NCBI GenBank assembly: GCA_013433145.1
Contig: CM024178.1
Span: 806,001 to 870,000 of the forward strand
Length of the DNA stretch: 64,000 bases
Reading direction: 5' to 3'
Origin: Ascaris suum
Taxonomy: Eukaryota; Nematoda; Chromadorea; Rhabditida; Ascarididae
The notes below the pieces were generated by a model. The model searched no databases. It was not told the origin of the DNA and saw nothing but the letters and a program-made list of their open reading frames with translations. Position numbers and translations under genes: made by a program. The stretch's first letter is position 1, and the number at the start of each line of letters is the position of its first letter. This document shows, one piece after another, positions 60,501-64,000 of the stretch.

Positions 60501-63436
60501 TGTATATGAATTTATTGATTTTTTAAATTAAATCCATTGTAACGATCACCAGGAAACAATGTTTGGGTCATTTCTACTCCTTGAGCATTGAATTTCTTCT
60601 TTAAGGAATTGCAAAATCGTTTCGAGGATTTCAAACAAAGCGTAAAAACTGGTAGTGAGCGATTCGTTCATTGTGAAGCGGCTGCCAACTCACTTCTAAA
60701 GAGAAGCCCTCCATTTGCGAGAGAGATCCTCAAGAGGCAAGAAAAACTCAGGTAAGAGCCACCACCTGGAATCTCACTTTCATTCAGTCGTTTTCTCTTT
60801 TTGTTTATTCGTTTTTATATTCATTTGCAACAGTTAAGTTGCTTCTTTTTTCATTTATACGTTGTGCGATAGTCATGTATGTATGCAACTATGGTCCACC
60901 TATTCTCCACCTGTTCTGTACTTTCAGGTCGGGAAGTAGTGAACATATAATGGGGATGTTTAGCACATATAGTGTACGCTTTTGGACAGGCCGATGCCAA
61001 CATTCAGTTCGACTCATCAATGTGGATCGATATTATAGGCACTTAAAAGTGGCAGAGAATTTGCTTGCATGTTTCTTGCAGAAAAATTGTAGTACTTATG
61101 TTAGTTTGAATCATAGTACCTGCAATCAGGTCAGTTAATTATGGAAGTACTAGTAATAACTATGAAAAATTGTGCAAATTAAGTGGCAGTCATTCGATTA
61201 GCAACAATCCGTTTCCTTATTGAGTGATGTGGCAAGAGTATTTGTCGAATGAACGGTTATTAATTATGTTAGTTAATCAACCTATAGATGGATATACTCG
61301 TAAATGGACGTTGACACTTGTTATGCTGATAAATTATCGTGTATATTTTATCATTTATTATTAATGTGGTTATTTGGCTAAGCACATATTGTGCCGATTC
61401 ATGTGGCGCGCTTTTCTATGTACTGGATGGATGCATTTAGACCGTTAGTTTTGATTGTGTTGCATGAGTTCGCCAGCAACTTCTTTCATGATTATCGGGT
61501 GTATTGAATGTCTTCGGTAGTGCCTTATGTTTTTTGAAGATTCGGGCTTATTGTTCAAGTTGGGCGATCGATTCGGTTTTGGGCGACAATGAAATTGAAC
61601 TCCTTAGAAAATTCATTGGTGTTATTTAATTGGAATATACCCGCTTGCTAAGCAATCTCCTTTACTTTTTATCTTCAGGTATATTCTTTTGAAGTGCATC
61701 CTGAAATGTCTTGAAAGAAATCACTCTGAAATGCATCCTTAATGACCAGCTGAATCCTGAATAAGGGTAAGGATAAACTGGTTGAGAAGATTGGACCCGT
61801 GGTCATACGTTTTTATCTGTGTTCCCTTTTTATATTTGCCTTATTTTATAAACACATCCTTTTTTTATTCATCAGATGATTTGATGGGTTTTAGATCGGT
61901 ATGGACATTATTGCTTGATTACATCGAGAGTCGTGATCAGAAATTAGATGCTGCCGAAGAGCTGCATCGATTCAATAGAGATGTGGCCGAGAATCAGGAG
62001 AGGATTGCCGAGAAGCATGCATCTATTCCATCCGAACTTGGCAAAGATATCAAGCAAGTGCATTCATTATGGCTTAAACACGAGGCATTCGAGCATCAAC
62101 TTACTGCCATGGAACAACAATTACAGGTGAGAGTGATTTATACAGGTGGGATTTTAATATGAAACGAGACAGTAGGACTGTAAAATATCCGCCAAATTTT
62201 TGATGCTCTTTAAAATTTAGCAAAGTGGTTTTGCTTATAGTACTAGCATGGTCATACCTTCTATGACACTACTGCTTTATCGACCGCCGTCGCACGTTCA
62301 GGGGATTTCAAGGGTCCTCTATTTTTGTCAGCAGATAGGTGAAAACGTATATGCTGATACTGTGGCGTAACTCATTTTCATGTTGTATTGTGTGACGCTG
62401 TTGGTTTTTTCTCATGTCGTTGCATCTGTGTGTTCTTTTGTTGTGAGCTTGATTTTGGAACACTAAAATGAGAGGGGAGGGGTAATCTTGCAACGCCGTC
62501 GATAAATGATTAGTGCATTTAAGGAGTTACTGGAAGAGAGTGCACGTTTGAAAGCCGCCTATCCAGGTGGAAATGCTGAGCATATAACGGCACAACAAGC
62601 AGCATTGGCAGAGGCATGGCAAGATCTTCAAGATGCGACCGTTTGTCGACGAGATATGCTAAAAGCTGCATACGATCTGCAGAGATTCTACGTCAATGTA
62701 TGCAAATTTTCAAATTTGTCTTGCTTGATTCGTTTCGAATGAAAGCAATCGGTTCATCTTAACGTGTAGTTATAATAGGGAGATCGTGTTGTGTTCGTTA
62801 TAGCCTTGAAGGAAAAGCTGAGTCGGGAGAAGATGTCTTACGTTGGTGATTTATTCAAGGAAGGTCATAAAGAAAGAAGAGATGATTTTTTTATCCTGTG
62901 AGACATAAAAATGGGTAAGTAAAGCTTTGGATGAAATATTTTCGCGATTTTGGAGTATTAGCAACTTAGAATGAGGATTTATCGATTTTTGTTATTGATC
63001 GAATCCTGGAAGCGCTTTGGAACAGTCTGCTTAAAATGGCTTGCAAGGAAAGAATTTTATTGGAAGATGATGAAACCTGCAGGAGATTTCTATCCAAATT
63101 GAGGACATTTATTGAGAGGGGTTGTTTGATCGCATTTGAACTTTCTTATTTTTTTGAATAATGTTGTGTGGTTTGAAAATGAAATATAACTGGCAGTTCT
63201 ATTAGTGGTTTATGAGTTTTAATCGAAGCGAAGGTGATGAGGGGGGAGGGGATGCGTCTCTTGTATCAAAATGGAAGAAGCAATAGACAGTCATGATCTT
63301 TGCAAAATAAGTTCCATTTCAGGCTCGTGATTTAATAGCATGGACGGAGATCGTAATAACCGATATGCAAAGCGAGCAGGCTATTCATGACCTGCAAGGA
63401 GCGGAATGGCTACAGAAGGAACACCTTCGGCTTCAG
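24601..63436 (+). CDS. sma-1: Beta-heavy spectrin (SMA-1-like), 37 exons, 3' end outside window
   Basis: Large actin-crosslinking protein of the apical spectrin skeleton; family members pair with alpha-spectrin. Seen: 37 exons joined by hand give 2060 codons (6180 nt) in one open frame. Order: leader (residues 1-65), CH1 (about 66-195), CH2 (about 197-310), spectrin repeats from about 390 onward, and an SH3 domain (about 850-910) between helices B and C of repeat 5, then repeats 6 to about 16. An SH3 in repeat 5 is the family mark of beta-H spectrin and excludes ordinary beta-spectrin (no SH3) and alpha-spectrin (SH3 elsewhere, no N-terminal CH pair). Family proteins have about 30 repeats and a C-terminal PH region, so roughly half is missing to the right of 63436. 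Introns are 25 phase 0, 2 phase 1 and 9 phase 2. Gaps between listed exons are introns with no other gene I could support, except where listed. Least certain: exon 1, the exon 4 and 8 donors, and the exon 9 acceptor. Confidence 0.93.
27252..27720 (+). repeat. 21-bp minisatellite, about 22 copies
   Basis: Tandem units built on ggttttaataccagtcgg plus gtt, with variants (atgcc for atacc, single-base gains and losses, diverged edges). It lies inside intron 1. Because 21 is a multiple of 3, long open frames with a 7-residue period run through it; these are not evidence of coding. Confidence 0.95.
28399..28494. repeat. Pyrimidine/purine foldback
   Basis: TGCCTCCTG (28399-28407) pairs with CAGGAGGCA (28486-28494). 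The inner CCCACTCTCCCCC (28438-28450) is nearly complementary to GGAGGGAGTGGG (28462-28473). The left half is almost all pyrimidine and the right almost all purine. Confidence 0.7.
29253..29441 (+). CDS. sma-1: sma-1 exon 2: leader end and start of CH1
   Basis: 63 codons, acceptor tatttcag, donor AGG|gttcgt. It encodes a hydrophilic acidic leader, [20 protein letters not shown], then [19 protein letters not shown] is the classic first helix of the spectrin/actinin CH1 actin-binding domain. Confidence 0.92.
29493..29532 (+). repeat. (TTTA)n microsatellite
   Basis: About ten TTTA units just inside intron 2, followed by a T-run. Confidence 0.95.
30604..30617 (+). repeat. G14 homopolymer in intron 2
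   Basis: Fourteen G leading into a 40-nt G/A tract (aggggaggggagagggaagg). Confidence 0.95.
31190..31560. other. Second coding-like patch in intron 2
   Basis: GC-raised relative to the surrounding intron and open in two + frames and one - frame. One + frame gives a Lys/Arg-rich hydrophobic stretch ([20 protein letters not shown]) followed by [17 protein letters not shown]. No convincing splice structure and no recognised family. Confidence 0.15.
33214..33530. other. GC-rich coding-like island inside intron 2
   Basis: A tttttttcag acceptor-like site precedes a short open stretch ([20 protein letters not shown]) that ends at an ATAG|gtagtg donor-like site (33287). Then 33340-33480 is much GC-richer than the intron and open in two + frames and one - frame. 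One + frame reads [20 protein letters not shown] and [20 protein letters not shown]. No family recognised and strand undecided; a nested gene, a dead exon or a foreign insert are all possible. Confidence 0.2.
35592..35605 (+). repeat. G14 homopolymer in intron 2
   Basis: Preceded by G6-A, followed by aaaggag. Confidence 0.95.
36955..37131 (+). CDS. sma-1: sma-1 exon 3: CH1 core
   Basis: 59 codons, phase 0 at both ends, acceptor gatttaag (AAG type), donor CAG|gtaaat. Encodes [20 protein letters not shown] and [20 protein letters not shown], the conserved CH1 core. The join to exon 2 reads [14 protein letters not shown]. Confidence 0.95.
38659..38766 (+). CDS. sma-1: sma-1 exon 4: end of CH1
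   Basis: 36 codons, acceptor tttttccag. Encodes [20 protein letters not shown] then [10 protein letters not shown], the last CH1 helix, nearly invariant in beta-spectrins. The donor is placed at CCG|gtcggt because it alone keeps phase 0 into exon 5. The alternative gtcttg four bases later would create a stop. Confidence 0.88.
39346..39500 (+). CDS. sma-1: sma-1 exon 5: start of CH2
   Basis: 51 codons plus 2 nt, acceptor gtttag, donor AG|gtattc. [16 protein letters not shown] and [19 protein letters not shown] are diagnostic of the second CH domain of the spectrin actin-binding pair. Confidence 0.96.
40081..40102 (+). repeat. Tandem-duplicated 3' splice site, 22-bp unit
   Basis: The 22-nt sequence before exon 6 (40081-40102, ending aattttag) is a near copy of 40059-40080, and the start of exon 6 resembles the next unit (gcctgatctga versus gctcgatctgg). 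Splicing at the upstream copy would add 22 nt and meet TAA after five codons, so only 40102 gives protein. Confidence 0.75.
40103..40331 (+). CDS. sma-1: sma-1 exon 6: end of CH2
   Basis: Completes the split Arg codon (AG+G) and encodes [39 protein letters not shown] and [17 protein letters not shown], the rest of CH2. Acceptor attttag, donor AAG|gtatgc. A duplicated decoy acceptor lies 22 nt upstream (40080). Confidence 0.96.
40846..41033 (+). CDS. sma-1: sma-1 exon 7: CH2-to-repeat linker
   Basis: 62 codons plus 2 nt, acceptor attacag, donor AA|gtaggt. Encodes [20 protein letters not shown] and [16 protein letters not shown], the conserved region after CH2 in beta-spectrins (LL.WI..T...L..R.FPN; F..YRT.EKPPK). 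Confidence 0.95.
41826..41887 (+). CDS. sma-1: sma-1 exon 8 (small, donor uncertain)
   Basis: Completes AA|G and encodes [20 protein letters not shown], which matches the spacing of the family segment before the first repeat (YF....L......P.F). Acceptor atatttag is good. Donor A|gtgctg is weak and was chosen because it alone gives phase 1 for exon 9; gtggaa at 41893 is an alternative that breaks frame. Confidence 0.65.
42289..42379 (+). CDS. sma-1: sma-1 exon 9: repeat 1 helix A
   Basis: Encodes [20 protein letters not shown] then [16 protein letters not shown] is the conserved start of beta-spectrin repeat 1. Acceptor attgtag, donor AG|gtatca, phase 2. The first few residues depend on the uncertain join to exon 8. 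Confidence 0.85.
42890..43064 (+). CDS. sma-1: sma-1 exon 10: repeats 1-2
   Basis: 58 codons after the split Arg codon. [20 protein letters not shown] then WLREMGAVL is the conserved ERLE..A..F..KA.LRE.WL signature. Acceptor atttgaag is AAG type; donor CGG|gtatta. Confidence 0.93.
43324..43413 (+). repeat. Intronic 30-bp tandem repeat, 3 copies
   Basis: Three contiguous 30-nt units (43324-43353, 43354-43383, 43384-43413) in the intron after exon 10. Each has the form aacaaGAAAtc.atAgTtAgttgCaGTAT, with several substitutions between copies. Confidence 0.75.
43602..43823 (+). CDS. sma-1: sma-1 exon 11: repeat 2 helices B/C to repeat 3 helix A
   Basis: 74 codons, phase 0 both ends, acceptor gtatag, donor GAG|gtcggc. 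Motifs include [36 protein letters not shown] and [16 protein letters not shown], with spectrin heptads. It follows exon 10 directly in frame (ADILPR-EDRFKSL). Confidence 0.95.
44076..44143 (+). repeat. Intronic 34-bp direct duplication
   Basis: Two near-identical 34-nt units, aactttattgcttaagtgat... at 44076 and aacttttttgcttaagtgat... at 44110, in the intron after exon 11. Confidence 0.8.
44433..44641 (+). CDS. sma-1: sma-1 exon 12: repeat 3
   Basis: 69 codons plus 2 nt, acceptor tttgtag, donor AG|gtacgt. [20 protein letters not shown] is a strongly conserved beta-spectrin helix B motif, followed by helix C ending [13 protein letters not shown]. Confidence 0.96.
45001..45178 (+). CDS. sma-1: sma-1 exon 13: repeat 4 helix A
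   Basis: Completes AG+C and encodes [20 protein letters not shown] then [10 protein letters not shown], the F..D..E...WL.EK helix A pattern. Acceptor tttttag, donor AAG|gtgcca. Confidence 0.95.
45671..45817 (+). CDS. sma-1: sma-1 exon 14: repeat 4 helices B/C
   Basis: 49 codons, phase 0 both ends, acceptor gttttag, donor AAG|gtgcgt. [20 protein letters not shown] and [13 protein letters not shown] fit helices B and C of repeat 4. Confidence 0.95.
46321..46481 (+). CDS. sma-1: sma-1 exon 15: repeat 5 helices A/B
   Basis: 53 codons plus 2 nt, acceptor cttgcag, donor AG|gtttat. [20 protein letters not shown] then [17 protein letters not shown] is the A helix and A-B loop of a canonical repeat. 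This is the fifth repeat, which receives the SH3 insertion. Confidence 0.96.
46799..47000 (+). CDS. sma-1: sma-1 exon 16: repeat 5 helix B and first half of SH3
   Basis: Encodes [20 protein letters not shown] (helix B), an acidic linker [13 protein letters not shown], then [18 protein letters not shown], the first SH3 strands with an LYPF motif in place of ALYDY. Acceptor ttttcag, donor GAG|gtatgt. Confidence 0.96.
48070..48306 (+). CDS. sma-1: sma-1 exon 17: second half of SH3 and repeat 5 helix C
   Basis: 79 codons. [20 protein letters not shown] then [13 protein letters not shown] completes the SH3 domain: NEDWW, G and VPANY ligand-groove residues are all present. A Thr/Ser-rich linker ([11 protein letters not shown]) leads to helix C of repeat 5. 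Acceptor atttgcag, donor CAG|gtcggt. Confidence 0.97.
48718..48867 (+). CDS. sma-1: sma-1 exon 18: repeat 6 helix A
   Basis: 50 codons, phase 0, acceptor attttag, donor GAC|gttagt. [20 protein letters not shown] is the helix A pattern. The donor is the first unit of a 48-bp tandem repeat. Confidence 0.95.
48868..49011 (+). repeat. 48-bp tandem triplication starting at a 5' splice site
   Basis: Three 48-nt units at 48868, 48916 and 48964, each with (g/t)ttagttc.. and a cgaactt core, and each containing ggtgaatatt. Unit 1 begins exactly at the exon 18 donor (gttagt). Unit 2 has lost it (tttagt) and unit 3 retains gttagt. The flanking ATTCGAC of the exon end also recurs before unit 2. Confidence 0.8.
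49123..49302 (+). CDS. sma-1: sma-1 exon 19: repeat 6 helices B/C
   Basis: 60 codons, acceptor tgtttag, donor TTG|gtctgc. [20 protein letters not shown] is helix C. The join to exon 20 reads [16 protein letters not shown], the continuous C-to-A helix linker, which supports this donor over gtacaa upstream. Confidence 0.93.
50020..50226 (+). CDS. sma-1: sma-1 exon 20: repeat 7 helices A/B
   Basis: 69 codons, phase 0, acceptor tttttag, donor AAG|gttagt. [20 protein letters not shown] and [20 protein letters not shown] are textbook spectrin helices A and B. Confidence 0.96.
50405..50556 (+). CDS. sma-1: sma-1 exon 21: repeat 7 helix C
   Basis: 50 codons plus 2 nt, acceptor tttacag, donor AA|gtgggt. 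[20 protein letters not shown] is helix C running into repeat 8. The preceding intron is only 178 nt. Confidence 0.95.
50866..51061 (+). CDS. sma-1: sma-1 exon 22: repeat 8 helices A/B
   Basis: Completes AA+G and encodes [20 protein letters not shown] then [20 protein letters not shown]. Acceptor gtcgcag, donor GAG|gtatct. Confidence 0.96.
51664..51840 (+). CDS. sma-1: sma-1 exon 23: repeat 8 helix C and divergent repeat 9 helix A
   Basis: 59 codons, acceptor attcaag (AAG type), donor GGG|gtaagt. [20 protein letters not shown] is helix C. The following A helix lacks the usual Trp ([20 protein letters not shown]), so repeat 9 is divergent. Confidence 0.94.
52433..52582 (+). CDS. sma-1: sma-1 exon 24: repeat 9 helix B
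   Basis: 50 codons, phase 0, acceptor tttacag, donor CAG|gtgtgc. [20 protein letters not shown] is the most conserved helix B motif (V..LL..H..FE..L.A). Confidence 0.97.
53589..53732 (+). CDS. sma-1: sma-1 exon 25: repeat 9 helix C to repeat 10 helix A
   Basis: 48 codons, acceptor ctttcag, donor AAG|gtcagt. [20 protein letters not shown] then [14 protein letters not shown] gives the continuous helix with the conserved Trp. Confidence 0.95.
54095..54148. repeat. Imperfect hairpin in intron 25
   Basis: GAATTCCTCCCCTCC (54095-54109) faces GGAGGAGGAATTC (54136-54148) across a 26-nt loop. It sits in a GC-raised stretch (53930-54210) of otherwise AT-rich intron. Function unknown. Confidence 0.7.
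54279..54395 (+). CDS. sma-1: sma-1 exon 26: repeat 10 helix B
   Basis: 39 codons, phase 0, acceptor aatttaag (AAG type), donor AAG|gtatgc. [20 protein letters not shown] is a helix B motif (LLKH..FEAEL.A). Confidence 0.95.
54866..54881 (+). repeat. G16 homopolymer in intron 26
   Basis: Sixteen G followed by tgggggaagggaa, inside the intron between exons 26 and 27. Confidence 0.95.
55309..55528 (+). CDS. sma-1: sma-1 exon 27: repeat 10 helix C to repeat 11 helix A
   Basis: 73 codons plus 1 nt, acceptor attttaag (AAG type), donor G|gtgaga. [20 protein letters not shown] is the helix B-C junction (HY.S..I...L..V..EW). The next A helix, [17 protein letters not shown], lacks the Trp. Confidence 0.95.
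55890..56064 (+). CDS. sma-1: sma-1 exon 28: repeat 11 helices B/C
   Basis: Completes G+GT (Gly) and encodes [20 protein letters not shown] and [16 protein letters not shown]. Acceptor gttacag, donor AG|gtaggc. Confidence 0.96.
56263..56336. promoter_or_regulatory. Cluster of CRE-like TGACGTCA palindromes
   Basis: Two perfect TGACGTCA sites (56263-56270, 56284-56291) and one TGACGTCt (56329-56336) lie within 74 bp of intron 28. The second and third are arms of an imperfect inverted repeat (GACGTCACAAATGAAA versus TTTCATTTGcagTGACGTC). TGACGTCA is the consensus CREB/ATF site. An intronic enhancer role is inference only. Confidence 0.35.
56580..56775 (+). CDS. sma-1: sma-1 exon 29: repeat 11 helix C end and repeat 12 helices A/B
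   Basis: Completes AG+A, then [20 protein letters not shown] and [16 protein letters not shown] (L..A....KKHE.L). Acceptor catgcag, donor GAG|gttatc. The uninterrupted join to exon 30 ([13 protein letters not shown]) supports this donor. Confidence 0.95.
57323..57433 (+). CDS. sma-1: sma-1 exon 30: repeat 12 helix B/C
   Basis: 37 codons, phase 0, acceptor gttgcag, donor CAG|gtatgt. [20 protein letters not shown] then [11 protein letters not shown] follows the family pattern ...G..LI...H.....I...C..L. Confidence 0.95.
57485..57547. repeat. (TA)n microsatellite, about 62 bp
   Basis: Uninterrupted alternating TA in intron 30. The overlapping open frames (YIYIYI...) are artefacts of it. Confidence 0.97.
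57930..58031 (+). CDS. sma-1: sma-1 exon 31: repeat 12 helix C to repeat 13 helix A
   Basis: 34 codons, acceptor tttccag, donor GAG|gtaggt. [20 protein letters not shown] then [10 protein letters not shown] is helix C into helix A, spliced to VESWMNEK in exon 32. Confidence 0.95.
58167..58291 (+). CDS. sma-1: sma-1 exon 32: repeat 13 helices A/B
   Basis: 41 codons plus 2 nt, acceptor tttcaag (AAG type), donor AG|gtaata. [20 protein letters not shown] then [19 protein letters not shown] is the W...K...L.S.DYG.D...A..LL.KH signature. The preceding intron is the shortest here (135 nt). Confidence 0.97.
59346..59613 (+). CDS. sma-1: sma-1 exon 33: repeat 13 helix C and repeat 14 helices A/B
   Basis: Completes AG+G and encodes 89 codons, including [20 protein letters not shown] and [20 protein letters not shown] then [15 protein letters not shown]. 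Acceptor ttatag, donor AAG|gtttaa. Longest exon of the set. Confidence 0.97.
60606..60751 (+). CDS. sma-1: sma-1 exon 34: repeat 14 helices B/C
   Basis: 48 codons plus 2 nt, acceptor tctttaag (AAG type), donor AG|gtaaga. [20 protein letters not shown] then [18 protein letters not shown] fits helix B to C. Confidence 0.95.
61895..62126 (+). CDS. sma-1: sma-1 exon 35: repeat 14 helix C and repeat 15
   Basis: Completes AG+A, then [20 protein letters not shown] (helix C), [20 protein letters not shown] (helix A, no Trp) and [20 protein letters not shown] (helix B). Acceptor gttttag, donor CAG|gtgaga. Confidence 0.96.
62524..62697 (+). CDS. sma-1: sma-1 exon 36: repeat 15 helices B/C
   Basis: 58 codons, phase 0, acceptor catttaag (AAG type), donor AAT|gtatgc. 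[20 protein letters not shown] and [14 protein letters not shown] match the YPG.NA..I...Q......W..L pattern. A nearby ATG at 62506 is intronic. Confidence 0.94.
63323..63436 (+). CDS. sma-1: sma-1 exon 37: repeat 16 helix A (last exon seen)
   Basis: 38 codons, acceptor atttcag, donor CAG|gtgcat. [20 protein letters not shown] then [15 protein letters not shown] (W....M.S.......A..L...H..L) starts repeat 16. No further spectrin exon is visible in 63437-64000, so the next one lies beyond the window. Confidence 0.95.
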
Positions 63437-64000
63437 GTGCATTTTGCTTTTTTTTAAATATTTGATTTGAGGTATCATTCGCCTGATCGCTACATTTTGA
63501 TATGATGGCGTTGCGTGTAAATGTGCAAGGGCTCGTCTGCCTTGCCTTTATTCCATTCGGCGCAATTCGTTCAGTCACGGATTCCTCACGCTTGAGTAAG
63601 CTTCGCAGTGAAGTGTCATCGTATCATAACATATCGACTTATCTATCAGTTGCACATATACGCGACTTACCGTCCTTCTGCTTAGATTTATATTGCTTTT
63701 CAGCGGGCCAGAAAAAGTTTAGTCGAAAGTTCTTTTTGCTTGATAAAAATTAATGCTTCCTATATTTGTTTCTGTCAGAAGCAGTAAATTTTTTCGTGGT
63801 AATTTGGGAGGATGAGGTGAAGGGAGGAGATCATGGCTACGAGATCAATAAGTCAGACTCTGACGATCAGTTTTCTTTATCGTTTTATGTGCAACGCGAA
63901 TTGATCTTATCGGATAAGGGAATATCACTTCATTTTTTTCACTTATTTTTGATTAACGTGTAATAAATTTTTGAAGAAATTATACTTTAAATTTCGTGGG

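Noticed and set aside
62506..62523. ATG just before exon 36 as part of the coding exon
   Set aside because: The frame fits, but it would insert MISAFK between EQQLQ and ELLEESARL; the ttaag acceptor at 62523 restores the family spacing.
63437..64000. Open frames after exon 37 as further spectrin exons
   Set aside because: No helix pattern or family motif; treated as intron running off the window.

Overview
This AT-rich eukaryotic window holds most of one large gene on the + strand, a nematode-type beta-heavy (beta-H) spectrin that matches SMA-1. A gene-poor stretch of about 24.6 kb lies in front of it. A metazoan, probably nematode, source is suggested by three things. The protein is a beta-spectrin with an SH3 domain inside spectrin repeat 5, a hallmark of beta-H spectrins (C. 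elegans SMA-1, Drosophila Karst). The introns end in a short T-run plus AG with no long polypyrimidine tract. Most exons are only 60-270 nt. I cannot name the species.

Layout. 1-24600: no recognisable intact gene; AT-rich sequence with a decayed, unidentified coding relic (9001-9606), several GC-raised islands, a 41-bp minisatellite (12389-12586), G/C homopolymers and homopurine/homopyrimidine foldbacks. 24601-24714: probable first coding exon, ending in a GC donor. 24715-29252: intron 1, with a 21-bp minisatellite of about 22 copies. 29253-29441: exon 2, start of the first actin-binding calponin-homology domain (CH1). 29442-36954: 7.5-kb intron 2, with unexplained GC-rich coding-like patches near 31.2-31.5 kb and 33.2-33.5 kb. 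36955-63436: thirty-five further exons separated by introns of 0.1-1.5 kb. The gene runs off the right edge.

I joined 37 exons by hand. Their lengths sum to 6180 nt (2060 codons), and the frame stays open and matches spectrin architecture throughout: a ~65-residue leader, CH1, CH2, then repeats 1 to about 16 with the SH3 between helices B and C of repeat 5. The remaining repeats and the C-terminal region, including the expected PH domain, lie outside the window. Beta-H spectrin pairs with alpha-spectrin in the apical spectrin-actin skeleton of epithelia; in C. elegans it is needed for embryonic elongation.

The most unusual points are the splice sites (8 of 36 acceptors are AAG, plus a GC donor), two tandem duplications that copied splice-site sequence, many ~14-nt G/C runs, about 30 ATGCAAAT octamers, and the unidentified relic at 9 kb.
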